NCBI RefSeq assembly: GCF_937920395.1
Contig: NZ_CALEVF010000251.1
Span: 1 to 14,570, forward strand
Length of the DNA: 14,570 bases
From: an uncultured Clostridium sp.
Lineage (GTDB): Bacteria; Bacillota; Clostridia; Clostridiales; Clostridiaceae
Direction of reading: 5' to 3'
Below the pieces are notes generated by a model. The model searched no databases, was not told the origin of the DNA, and saw nothing but the letters and a program-made list of their open reading frames with translations. The position numbers were made by a program, and so were the translations under genes. This document shows, one piece after another, positions 1-7,062 of this stretch; the stretch's first letter is position 1; each line of letters opens with the position of its first letter.

Positions 1-450
1 AGCAGATCTGTTGGAGTTGTAAATGAACTTTTAGTAGAGACCTTTAGTGACATATTTCAGATAGAACAGAGGGCACTTAAAGAAGGGGTCCTTAAGGACA
101 TATCTGTAACAGAAGTACATACTATTGATGCAATTGGAATGTATGCACATAGAACCATGTCAGAGGTCGCTCAAGATCTTAGAATAACTGTAGGGACGCT
201 TACAACTGCTATTAACAAACTCCTTAAAAAGGGGTATGTTGATAGAAAAAGGGGCGAAGAAGATAGAAGATCAGTAATAATTACACTTACCAGAAAAGGA
301 AAACTTGCTTATAGAATACATGAAAGGTTTCATTCTAATATGGTACATGCAACTATTGATGGTCTAAATGAAGAAGAAGAAGAGGTATTAATAAAATCTC
401 TTGAAAAATTAAATAATTTCTTCAAAAATAAATATGGGTTAGAATATTAA
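1..450 (+). CDS. fabT: MarR-family regulator, FabT-like (5' end outside the window)
   Basis: This is a winged-helix regulator expected to bind as a dimer and repress fatty-acid synthesis genes; in streptococcal FabT, acyl-ACP acts as corepressor. The reading frame is open from base 1, giving 149 residues before the stop, which is close to full length for the family, so only a few N-terminal codons are missing. The in-frame ATG at 139 is internal: it lacks a convincing ribosome-binding site, and the upstream codons encode the usual dimerisation helix and the segment SVTEVHTIDAIG. The recognition helix lies around TVGTLTTAINKLLKKGYV and the wing shows the MarR signature EEDRRSV followed by LTRKG. 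It sits 18 bp upstream of fabH, so position as well as sequence supports a FabT role. Its promoter and operator are outside the window. MarR membership is clear; the FabT assignment is inferred from context. Confidence 0.85.
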   Translation, partial: SRSVGVVNELLVETFSDIFQIEQRALKEGVLKDISVTEVHTIDAIGMYAHRTMSEVAQDLRITVGTLTTAINKLLKKGYVDRKRGEEDRRSVIITLTRKGKLAYRIHERFHSNMVHATIDGLNEEEEEVLIKSLEKLNNFFKNKYGLEY

Positions 451-468
451 GGAAGTGGGAATTAAGCA

Positions 469-1452
469 ATGAATGAAGTACAAATAATTGGTACGGGAAG
501 TTATGCACCTCTAAATATAATGACTAATCATGAGTTATCAAAAATTGTAGATACTTCTGATGAATGGATAGTTTCTATGACAGGTATTAAGCAGAGACAT
601 ATATCTACAGGCGAAAACACTTCAGATTTAGCCACAAAAGCAGCAACTTTTGCATTGAAAAATGCAAATATTAAGGCTGAAGATATAGACTTGATTATTG
701 TTGCAAGTACATCTCCAGATCAATTTGTACCAGCAACTGCATGTATAGTTCAAGGAAATATCGGAGCGGTTAATGCCATGGCTTTTGATATATCAGCAGC
801 GTGTACTGGGTTTATTTTTGCCCTAAATATAGCAATGCAATTTCTTAAAACAGGTCAGCGAAAAAGAGCATTAATAATAGGTGCTGATGTATTATCAAAA
901 ATAGTTGATTGGACAGACAGAAACACTTGTATATTATTTGGAGATGGAGCAGGGGCAGCAGTACTTGAGGCAGGAAGTGTTCGAGGAATAATTTCTATAA
1001 ATTCAGCTTCAGAAGGTCAAAAGGGCAAGTTCTTGACATGTCCAACTGTAGATGTGAAAAATACATATACAAAAGGAACAGAAAATTTTAAAGCAACAAT
1101 AAGCATGGATGGCAAAGAAATTTTTAAATTTGCTGTAAAAACTATTGCAAGTAGTATCAGTAGAATTTTAAAGGAAAATAATTACACACTTGATGATATT
1201 AAGTATGTAGTTTGTCATCAAGCAAATTTTAGAATAATAGAATTTGTTGTTAGAAAATTGAAAGCTGATAAAGATAAATTTTTTGTCAATCTAGATAAAT
1301 ATGGTAATACTTCAGCAGCAAGTATAGCCATAGCACTGGATGAAATGAATAAGGAAAATTTACTTACAGTTGGAGATAAAATTATACTTGTAGGCTTTGG
1401 TGGTGGATTAACCTACGGAGCTTCATTAATAGAATGGACAATGAATAAATAA
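469..1452 (+). CDS. fabH: 3-oxoacyl-ACP synthase III (KAS III)
   Basis: FabH starts fatty-acid synthesis by condensing an acyl-CoA primer with malonyl-ACP to give 3-ketoacyl-ACP in the cytosol. The 327 residues match family length. The catalytic triad is visible: Cys112 in DISAACTGF, His250 in VCHQANFRI and Asn280 in KYGNTSAAS. The C-terminal VGFGGGLTYGA segment is the conserved thiolase-fold glycine-rich end. The start at 469 is supported by the purine-rich GGAAGTGGGA about 8 nt upstream. The gene lies between the FabT-like regulator and acpP, in the order typical of Firmicute fab operons. In Gram-positive bacteria FabH often prefers branched or short acyl-CoA primers, but primer preference cannot be read from this sequence. 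Confidence 0.97.
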   Translation: MNEVQIIGTGSYAPLNIMTNHELSKIVDTSDEWIVSMTGIKQRHISTGENTSDLATKAATFALKNANIKAEDIDLIIVASTSPDQFVPATACIVQGNIGAVNAMAFDISAACTGFIFALNIAMQFLKTGQRKRALIIGADVLSKIVDWTDRNTCILFGDGAGAAVLEAGSVRGIISINSASEGQKGKFLTCPTVDVKNTYTKGTENFKATISMDGKEIFKFAVKTIASSISRILKENNYTLDDIKYVVCHQANFRIIEFVVRKLKADKDKFFVNLDKYGNTSAASIAIALDEMNKENLLTVGDKIILVGFGGGLTYGASLIEWTMNK

Positions 1453-1472
1453 AATCTTAGGAGGAATTAATA

Positions 1473-1703
1473 ATGGTATTTGAAAAAGTTAAAAGTGTAA
1501 TAGTTGAACAATTAGGAATAGACGAAGCAGAGGTTAAAATGGAGGCCAAATTTGCAGATGACTTAGGTGTAGATTCTCTTGAAATTTTTGAAATTGTTAT
1601 GTCTCTCGAAGAAGCATTTGATATTGAAATACCAAATGAGGATATAGAAAATATTAAAGATGTAAAGGGAATTGTTAAATATATAGAAGAAAAACTTAAA
1701 TAA
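1473..1703 (+). CDS. acpP: acyl carrier protein
   Basis: ACP is the small acidic four-helix carrier that holds the growing acyl chain on a 4'-phosphopantetheine arm. The 76 residues match family length, and the attachment serine is Ser35 in the motif GVDSLE. The residues after it ([12 protein letters not shown], then IPNEDI) fit helix II and helix III, which bind the partner enzymes. A good ribosome-binding site (TTAGGAGGAA) precedes the ATG, 20 bp after fabH. It is followed by an intergenic stretch of about 170 bp with a strong hairpin and T-run. That hairpin may let acpP be transcribed in excess over fabK and the genes beyond, as would suit an abundant carrier protein. Confidence 0.97.
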   Translation: MVFEKVKSVIVEQLGIDEAEVKMEAKFADDLGVDSLEIFEIVMSLEEAFDIEIPNEDIENIKDVKGIVKYIEEKLK

Positions 1704-1774
1704 TATAAATTATGAGTTAGATGATTGGAGAGCTGAAATACTAAGTATAAAAATTTAGTTTTATTCAGTATATT

Positions 1775-1825
1775 AAAAAGTATATATTACGTGGAATGTA
1801 GTTAGAGTAATATGTACTTTTTTTT
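1775..1825 (+). terminator. hairpin plus T-run between acpP and fabK (possible partial terminator)
   Basis: The left arm AAAAAGTATATATTAC (1775-1790) pairs with GTAATATGTACTTTTT (1807-1822) over 16 consecutive positions with a single G-U wobble. The loop is 16 nt. The right arm runs straight into an eight-T tract (1818-1825). The stem is AT-rich and so not very stable, and the genes on both sides belong to one pathway. A leaky attenuator or an mRNA 3'-end processing site is therefore more likely than a full stop. I see no convincing -35/-10 pair before fabK. Confidence 0.7.
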
Positions 1826-1877
1826 CTGTAATTATCTGACTTTAACTATATGTTTTAAGGAATCAAGGAGGGGTAAA

Positions 1878-2810
1878 ATGTTTAATTCCGTATTTTTTAA
1901 AGAGTTAGGTGTAAAGTATCCAATAATACAAGGCGGTATGGCTTGGGTTGCGGACAGTAGTTTAGCATCTGCAGTATCTAATGCAGGAGGACTGGGTATT
2001 ATAGCTGCAGCCAATGCACCAACAGATTATATAAGAGATGAAATTAGAAAAGCTAAGAAGTTAACGGATAAATCTTTTGGCGTTAATATAATGCTTTTGA
2101 GTGATAATGCAGAAGAAATTGCACATCTTGTATGTGAAGAAGGTGTTAAGGTAGTTACTACTGGAGCAGGAAATCCAGGTAAATATATGGAACTTTGGAA
2201 GTCGCATGGGATTAAAGTAATACCAGTAGTGGCTTCTGTTGCATTGGCAAAGCGCATGGAGAGAGCTGGAGCGGATGCAGTTATTGCAGAGGGGTGTGAA
2301 TCTGGAGGACATATCGGTGAACTTACAACTATGGCACTTGTACCCCAGGTTGTTGATGCTGTTACTATTCCTGTAATCGCAGCAGGCGGAATAGGCGATG
2401 GACGAGGAGTCGCAGCAGCATTTATGCTTGGAGTACAAGGAGTACAAGTAGGAACAAGGTTTTTAGTAGCAAATGAATGTACAATACATGAAAATTATAA
2501 AAAGAAAATATTATCTGCAAAGGATATAGATTCAGTGGTTACTGGAAGATCTACAGGTCATCCTATCAGAGTTTTAAAAAACAAATTATCGAGAAAATTC
2601 CAGAAATTTGAGAAAGAAAATGCTTCAATAGAAGAGTTAGAAGAACTGGGACGAGGATGTTTACCAAAGGCAGTAAAAGAAGGCGATATAGAGATGGGAT
2701 CTATTATGGCAGGCCAAATTGCGGGTCTTGTAAAAAAAGAACAAAGTTGTAGGAAAATTATCGAAGAGATGTTTACAGAGGCGAAAGAAGCTATTATAAA
2801 ATTTAAATAA
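1878..2810 (+). CDS. fabK: enoyl-ACP reductase II (FMN-dependent FabK)
   Basis: FabK reduces trans-2-enoyl-ACP to acyl-ACP, the last step of each elongation round, using FMN and NAD(P)H. It is a TIM-barrel flavoprotein unrelated to FabI. From the chosen start it is 310 residues, normal for the family. Visible signatures are the N-terminal PIIQGGMAWVAD, VTTGAGNP, EGCESGGHIGE with the expected catalytic His145, and the phosphate-binding PVIAAGGIGDGRG and GVQVGTRF segments. An upstream in-frame ATG at 1812 would add 22 residues, but they are unlike the family. The ATG at 1878 has a perfect AAGGAGGGG a few bases upstream. As the only enoyl reductase in this operon, it suggests a FabK-dependent cycle, a type that is intrinsically insensitive to triclosan. 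Confidence 0.96.
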   Translation: MFNSVFFKELGVKYPIIQGGMAWVADSSLASAVSNAGGLGIIAAANAPTDYIRDEIRKAKKLTDKSFGVNIMLLSDNAEEIAHLVCEEGVKVVTTGAGNPGKYMELWKSHGIKVIPVVASVALAKRMERAGADAVIAEGCESGGHIGELTTMALVPQVVDAVTIPVIAAGGIGDGRGVAAAFMLGVQGVQVGTRFLVANECTIHENYKKKILSAKDIDSVVTGRSTGHPIRVLKNKLSRKFQKFEKENASIEELEELGRGCLPKAVKEGDIEMGSIMAGQIAGLVKKEQSCRKIIEEMFTEAKEAIIKFK

Positions 2811-2825
2811 ATTATAGTATTATTA

Positions 2826-2841
2826 TTTCATATAGATGAAA
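2826..2841 (+). repeat. small inverted repeat between fabK and fabD
   Basis: TTTCAT (2826-2831) and ATGAAA (2836-2841) form a 6-bp hairpin with a 4-nt loop in the 95-bp fabK-fabD gap. No T-run follows, so it is not a standard terminator. It may simply be a chance structure in AT-rich DNA. Confidence 0.35.
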
Positions 2842-2905
2842 GCCATTAATATTTGGAGCCACATGTAATGATTAGCTCTGATGATAATGATTGAGGAGAT
2901 AAATT

Positions 2906-3841
2906 ATGAGTAAAGTTGCATTTATTTTTCCGGGACAGGGAGCCCAATATATTGGTATGGGCAAGGAATTATTTGAAAATATAGAGGAATGTAAAAATAT
3001 ATTTAAGATAGCAGATAAGGAACTTAATTTTGAATTAAGTAAACTTTGTTTTGAAGGTAAAATTGAGGAATTAAATATTACAGAAAATACTCAACCAGCT
3101 ATTTTAACTGTTAGTATAGCAGCACTTATGGCATTACAAAAATATGGCATAAAATGTGATGTGACTGCAGGACTTAGTCTTGGAGAGTACTCTGCACTCG
3201 TTTGTAGTGGAGCGGTGGATTTCAAAGATGCTGTAAAACTTGTTAAAAAACGAGGTAGATTTATGCAAGAGGCAGTGCCTGTAGGAATAGGTACCATGGC
3301 AGCAATTATTGGCCTTGAGGCATCGAAGGTTGAGGAAGCGTGTAACGAAGCTAAAGCTTCCGGTATAGTTGAAATTGCAAATTTAAATTGCCCAGGACAA
3401 ATAGTAATTGCCGGGGAAATAGCAGCAGTAGAACTTGCATGTGAAAAAGCTAAGGAAAAAGGTGCTAAACGAGCTATTGTTTTATCCGTAAGTGCACCTT
3501 TTCACTCATCTATGCTAAAACCTGCAGCTCAGAAGCTAGAAATTGAACTTAAAAATATAAAATTTGACGATATGACTATTCCATTAATGACAAACGTAAA
3601 TGGTGATTATGTAAAAAGCAAAGATGATATCAAAGGTAATTTAAAACTTCAAGTTATGAGTTCTGTTTTATGGGAGACAATTATAAAAAGAATGATAAAA
3701 GATGGTGTAGATACTTTTGTAGAGATAGGACCTGGCAAGGTATTAAGTGGATTTGTTAAGAAAATAGATAGAAAACTTACAATTATTAATATTGAAGATA
3801 TGGCGTCTTTAAATAAAGCAGTAGAATTGCTTAAGAGATAA
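2906..3841 (+). CDS. fabD: malonyl-CoA:ACP transacylase
   Basis: FabD moves malonate from malonyl-CoA to ACP, supplying the extender unit for FabH and FabF. At 311 residues it has the usual length. It carries the N-terminal GQGAQ motif (Gln11 region), the nucleophile elbow with Ser91 in GLSLGEYSALV, Arg116 for the malonyl carboxylate, and catalytic His200 in SAPFHSSML. The C-terminal EIGPGKVLSGFVKKI is typical. The elbow reads GLSLGE, where E. coli FabD has GHSLGE; the nucleophile itself is unaffected. TTGAGGAGAT precedes the ATG. It lies between fabK and fabG, the normal Firmicute order, with 95 bp before it and 51 bp after it. Confidence 0.96.
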   Translation: MSKVAFIFPGQGAQYIGMGKELFENIEECKNIFKIADKELNFELSKLCFEGKIEELNITENTQPAILTVSIAALMALQKYGIKCDVTAGLSLGEYSALVCSGAVDFKDAVKLVKKRGRFMQEAVPVGIGTMAAIIGLEASKVEEACNEAKASGIVEIANLNCPGQIVIAGEIAAVELACEKAKEKGAKRAIVLSVSAPFHSSMLKPAAQKLEIELKNIKFDDMTIPLMTNVNGDYVKSKDDIKGNLKLQVMSSVLWETIIKRMIKDGVDTFVEIGPGKVLSGFVKKIDRKLTIINIEDMASLNKAVELLKR

Positions 3842-3892
3842 GCTTAATTAAAAGCTGTATTTATTATGAAAAATGTAAAGGAGCACGAATTA

Positions 3893-4633
3893 ATGTTAAA
3901 AGGGAAAACAGCGGTTATTACAGGGGCTAGTCGTGGTATTGGAAGGTCTATAGCATTAAAGCTTGCAAAACAGGGAGCAAATGTAGTTGTTAATTATAGA
4001 AATAGTGTTGATGCAGTGGCACAGGTAGTTAAAGAAATAGAAGCTTTGGGAGTCAAGGTACTTGCAATCCAAGCAGATATAAGTAGTTATAGTGATGTAG
4101 AAAAGATGATGAAAAAATGTGTTGAAGAATTTGGAAGCATAGATATTTTAGTTAATAATGCTGGTATAACAAAAGATGGGCTTTTAATGAGAATGAAAGA
4201 AGAGGATTTTGATAGTGTTATAGATATTAATCTAAAAGGAGCTTTCAATTGCACAAGGCATGTATCAGCTATAATGCTTAAGCAACGAAGTGGAAGAATA
4301 ATAAATATATCCTCAGTTACTGGTATTACAGGAAATGCAGGTCAAGTAAATTATTCAGCTGCAAAAGCTGGAATAATAGGAATGACAAAATCTGTAGCTA
4401 GAGAATTTGGAAGCCGTGGTGTAACTTGTAATGCAGTAGCACCAGGATTTATTCAAACGGATATGACAGAGTCTTTGCCCAATAAAGTAAAAGATGCTAT
4501 GATGAGCACTATTCCATTGAAGAGACTTGGCAGGCCAGAAGATGTTGCAAATGTAGTAGCATTTTTAGCAACAGACGAAGCAGCATATATAACGGGTCAA
4601 GTTATAAATGTAGATGGTGGAATGGTAATGTAG
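3893..4633 (+). CDS. fabG: 3-oxoacyl-ACP reductase
   Basis: FabG is the NADPH-dependent short-chain dehydrogenase that reduces 3-ketoacyl-ACP to 3-hydroxyacyl-ACP. From the chosen start it is 246 residues. The cofactor motif TGASRGIG (residues 10-17) and NNAG (88-91) are intact. The catalytic residues are Ser141 in NISSVTG, Tyr154 and Lys158 in NYSAAKAG. The C-terminal ITGQVINVDGGMVM is the family ending. An in-frame ATG at 3866 would add nine residues, but the ATG at 3893 has AAAGGAG at a proper distance and begins MLKGKTAVITGA, as expected. SDR proteins are many, but the location between fabD and fabF makes FabG secure. Confidence 0.96.
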   Translation: MLKGKTAVITGASRGIGRSIALKLAKQGANVVVNYRNSVDAVAQVVKEIEALGVKVLAIQADISSYSDVEKMMKKCVEEFGSIDILVNNAGITKDGLLMRMKEEDFDSVIDINLKGAFNCTRHVSAIMLKQRSGRIINISSVTGITGNAGQVNYSAAKAGIIGMTKSVAREFGSRGVTCNAVAPGFIQTDMTESLPNKVKDAMMSTIPLKRLGRPEDVANVVAFLATDEAAYITGQVINVDGGMVM

Positions 4634-4641
4634 CACATTTG

Positions 4642-4691
4642 GGTGAATCTGCATATAAATATGATGCGACGCCCTAAGGTGATTCAGCATC
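4642..4691 (+). repeat. imperfect direct repeat with crossed dyads before fabF
   Basis: GGTGAATCTGCAT (4642-4654) recurs as GGTGATTCAGCAT (4678-4690), matching at 11 of 13 positions. The two differences make GAATC (4645-4649) complementary to GATTC (4681-4685), while GATGC (4663-4667) is complementary to GCATC (4687-4691). The two pairings cross, a pseudoknot-like layout. The stretch is richer in G and C than most spacers in this window. Its function is unknown and it may be coincidental. Confidence 0.4.
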
Positions 4692-4719
4692 TAAAGATGA
4701 TTAAAGGAGGATTTACTTT

Positions 4720-5961
4720 ATGAAAAATAGAGTTGTTATAACAGGTATGGGAGCAGTTACACCTATAGGAAATGATGTAAATAATTTTTGGGATAACATA
4801 AAAAAAGGAACTTGCGGTATAGATGTAATTAAATCTTTTGATGTTACGGATTTTAAATGTAAGTTAGCTGCAGAGGTTAAAGACTTTGATGTAACCGTAG
4901 CGCTAGATAAAAGAGAAGCTAGAAAAATGGATATGTATTGTCAGTATGCAATGGTTGCAGCTAAAGAAGCGGTTGAAAATTCTGGACTAGATATAGAAAA
5001 TGAGGACAGTGAAAGAATAGGAGTAATAGTTGGTTCAGGTATTGGTGGAATCAGCACTATTGAGAAAGAACATGCAAAGCTTTTAGAAAAAGGACCAGGT
5101 AGAGTAACACCTTACCTAATACCTATGATAATTGGTAATATGGCAGCGGGGAACATTGCAATAAAGTATGGCGCTAAAGGTATGTGTTATAGTGTAGTTA
5201 CTGCTTGCGCTACAGGAACAAATGCAATCGGGGATGCGTTTCATCTAATTCAAGATGGTAGAGCAGATATAATAATAGCTGGAGGGTCAGAAGCATCTGT
5301 AAGTCCACTTGCATTAGCTGGTTTTACACAATTAACAGCTTTAAGTAAAAGTGAAGACCCTTTAAGAGCATCAATTCCTTTTGATAAAGAGAGAAATGGG
5401 TTTATTATGGGAGATGGTGCAGGTATAGTTATACTTGAATCTTTAGAGCATGCGCAAAAGAGAAATGCCAAAATATATGCAGAGGTCAATGGTTATGGAT
5501 CAACTTGTGATGCATACCACATAACTTCACCAGCACCAGATGGAGAAGGGGCTGCAAGATCAATGGTAATGGCACTTAAAGATGGTGGTGTTAAGCCAGA
5601 GGAAGTATCTTACATTAATGCACATGGAACAAGTACTCCATATAATGATAAGTTTGAAACAATAGCTGTTAAATCTGTTTTTGGTGAATATGCTTATAAG
5701 ATACCAATGAGTTCAACGAAGTCTATGACAGGACATCTTCTTGGAGCATCAGGAGCAATAGAGGCGATAGTATGTGTAAAAGCATTAGAAGAAGGGTTTG
5801 TGCCGGCAACAATAGGCTATAAAGTACCAGATGAAGATTGTGATTTAGATATTGTTCCAAATGTAGGCAGAAAACAGCAGCTTAAGTATGCAATGTCAAA
5901 TTCTTTTGGATTTGGTGGTCATGATGCTACTATATTATTAAAAAAATGGGATGGTAGATAA
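4720..5961 (+). CDS. fabF: 3-oxoacyl-ACP synthase II (KAS II)
   Basis: FabF carries out the elongating Claisen condensations of acyl-ACP with malonyl-ACP. The 413 residues match the family. The Cys-His-His triad is visible as Cys163 in VTACATGT, His302 in NAHGTSTPYND and His339 in MTGHLLGASG, with Lys334 in SSTKSM. The gating Phe398 lies in NSFGFGGHDA. The start has a strong AAAGGAGG. No fabB relative or second KAS is present here, so FabF probably performs all elongation; C. acetobutylicum FabF has been reported to have such broad function. The stop codon is separated from the accB start by only 2 bp, suggesting translational coupling. Confidence 0.97.
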   Translation: MKNRVVITGMGAVTPIGNDVNNFWDNIKKGTCGIDVIKSFDVTDFKCKLAAEVKDFDVTVALDKREARKMDMYCQYAMVAAKEAVENSGLDIENEDSERIGVIVGSGIGGISTIEKEHAKLLEKGPGRVTPYLIPMIIGNMAAGNIAIKYGAKGMCYSVVTACATGTNAIGDAFHLIQDGRADIIIAGGSEASVSPLALAGFTQLTALSKSEDPLRASIPFDKERNGFIMGDGAGIVILESLEHAQKRNAKIYAEVNGYGSTCDAYHITSPAPDGEGAARSMVMALKDGGVKPEEVSYINAHGTSTPYNDKFETIAVKSVFGEYAYKIPMSSTKSMTGHLLGASGAIEAIVCVKALEEGFVPATIGYKVPDEDCDLDIVPNVGRKQQLKYAMSNSFGFGGHDATILLKKWDGR

Positions 5962-5963
5962 CT

Positions 5964-6473
5964 ATGGATTATAAAAACATTCAAGAATTGATAAAAACTG
6001 TTAGTGATTCACAAATCACTTGTTTTGAAATTGAGACTGAGGGTATTAGAATAAAGATGGAGAAAAAAGAAGACAAAGTGATAGTAGAAAGAATTCCTGA
6101 AAGTTCTACACAAATGGCGATGTCTACACAGGATCAAATAACTAGGAAAAACATAGAAATGCAGGAAGCACATGCTACAAACATAGAAAATGATGTTTCT
6201 AAAAATACAGTGAAGACAATACCGGATGAAAATATATTTATAGTTAAATCACCTATTGTTGGAACTATGTATACTTCTCCAAGTGCAGAATCAAAGAATT
6301 TTGTAAAAGTTGGATCTATTGTTAAAGTGGGAGATACACTTTGTATATTAGAAGCTATGAAACTTATGAATGAAATTGAGAGTGAAGTAGATGGAGAAAT
6401 TTCAGAAGTATTAGTTTCTAATGAAGATATGGTGGAGTACGGTCAACCATTATTTAAGATAGTTAAGAACTAG
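5964..6473 (+). CDS. accB: biotin carboxyl carrier protein of acetyl-CoA carboxylase
   Basis: AccB carries the biotin that shuttles CO2 from biotin carboxylase to the carboxyltransferase. The 169 residues show the standard layout: an N-terminal region (1-45) with IQELIKTV, a variable polar linker (about 46-88), and the C-terminal biotinyl domain (about 90-169). The biotinylation site is Lys133 in EAMKLMNEIES. The upstream SPIVGTMYTSPS and downstream GQPLFKI are typical. The start is 2 bp beyond the fabF stop, so ribosomes finishing fabF probably initiate here; only a weak GGGATGG inside the fabF end acts as a Shine-Dalgarno. The linker is polar and lacks the Ala/Pro richness seen in many BCCPs. 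Confidence 0.96.
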   Translation: MDYKNIQELIKTVSDSQITCFEIETEGIRIKMEKKEDKVIVERIPESSTQMAMSTQDQITRKNIEMQEAHATNIENDVSKNTVKTIPDENIFIVKSPIVGTMYTSPSAESKNFVKVGSIVKVGDTLCILEAMKLMNEIESEVDGEISEVLVSNEDMVEYGQPLFKIVKN

Positions 6474-6543
6474 TGCAATAAGAAGGTAATTTTAGATTGA
6501 TATTTATCTATTTATTTAATAACATAGGAGGTAGAGGATTAGC

Positions 6544-7011
6544 ATGGAAAATATAAAAGAAAATATAGAAGTTAAAAAAGGTATTAGTTTAGATGTAAAG
6601 CAAATCCAAAAGATTATTCCTCATAGATACCCATTTTTATTTGTGGATAAAGTAGAGGAATTAGAACCAGGGAAAAGAGCAGTTGGGTATAAAAATATTA
6701 CTATGAATGAGTACTTTTTTCAAGGTCATTTTCCAGAGGAACCTATACTTCCAGGAGTAATTATTATTGAGGCACTTGCACAAGTTGGTGCAGTAGCTCT
6801 TTTAAGTATGGAAGAATATAAAGGCAAAATCGCATATTTCGGTGGCATTAACAAAGCCAAATTTAAGAGGAAAGTTGTTCCTGGAGATGTACTTAAGCTT
6901 GAGGTAGAGATAATTAAAATGAAGGGACCTGTTGGAATAGGTCTGGGAATAGCGACAGTAAATGGAGTAAAGGCAGCGCAAGCTGAAATTACGTTTGCGG
7001 TAGGTATTTAA
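6544..7011 (+). CDS. fabZ: 3-hydroxyacyl-ACP dehydratase FabZ
   Basis: FabZ dehydrates 3-hydroxyacyl-ACP to trans-2-enoyl-ACP in a hot-dog fold dimer. The protein has 155 residues, slightly longer than usual because about 14 polar residues precede the normal start of the fold at [16 protein letters not shown]. No alternative in-frame start codon near the fold is better supported, and AGGAGG with a second AGAGGA precedes this ATG. The catalytic His62 in [11 protein letters not shown] and Glu76 in IIIEALAQ are present. It lies between accB and accC, a common Firmicute arrangement. No fabA, fabN or fabM is present in this operon, so whether FabZ also supports unsaturated fatty-acid synthesis cannot be judged. 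Confidence 0.96.
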   Translation: MENIKENIEVKKGISLDVKQIQKIIPHRYPFLFVDKVEELEPGKRAVGYKNITMNEYFFQGHFPEEPILPGVIIIEALAQVGAVALLSMEEYKGKIAYFGGINKAKFKRKVVPGDVLKLEVEIIKMKGPVGIGLGIATVNGVKAAQAEITFAVGI

Positions 7012-7062
7012 AGAGTTTGAACAATTTAGTCAATAATTTTAAGTATGGGGAAGGTAAACATT

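Noticed and set aside
139..450. Separate 103-residue MarR protein starting at ATG 139
   Set aside because: The frame is open to base 1 and the upstream codons encode normal MarR N-terminal helices, so 139 is an internal methionine.
1812..1877. 22-residue N-terminal extension of FabK
   Set aside because: The residues are hydrophobic and unlike FabK, the codons overlap the hairpin T-run, and a perfect Shine-Dalgarno serves the ATG at 1878.
1704..1877. FabT box (TTGA-N-TCAA type) or FapR box upstream of fabK
   Set aside because: I searched the spacer by eye and found no palindrome resembling either consensus. The fabT upstream region, where a site would be expected, is outside the window.
2027..2447. 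Minus-strand open frames antisense to fabK (and similar ones opposite fabD, fabF, accC, accD, accA, the DegV gene and proC)
   Set aside because: They lie wholly within well-supported genes on the other strand, have no convincing ribosome-binding sites, and encode low-complexity or Cys/Ser-rich sequence with no family signature.
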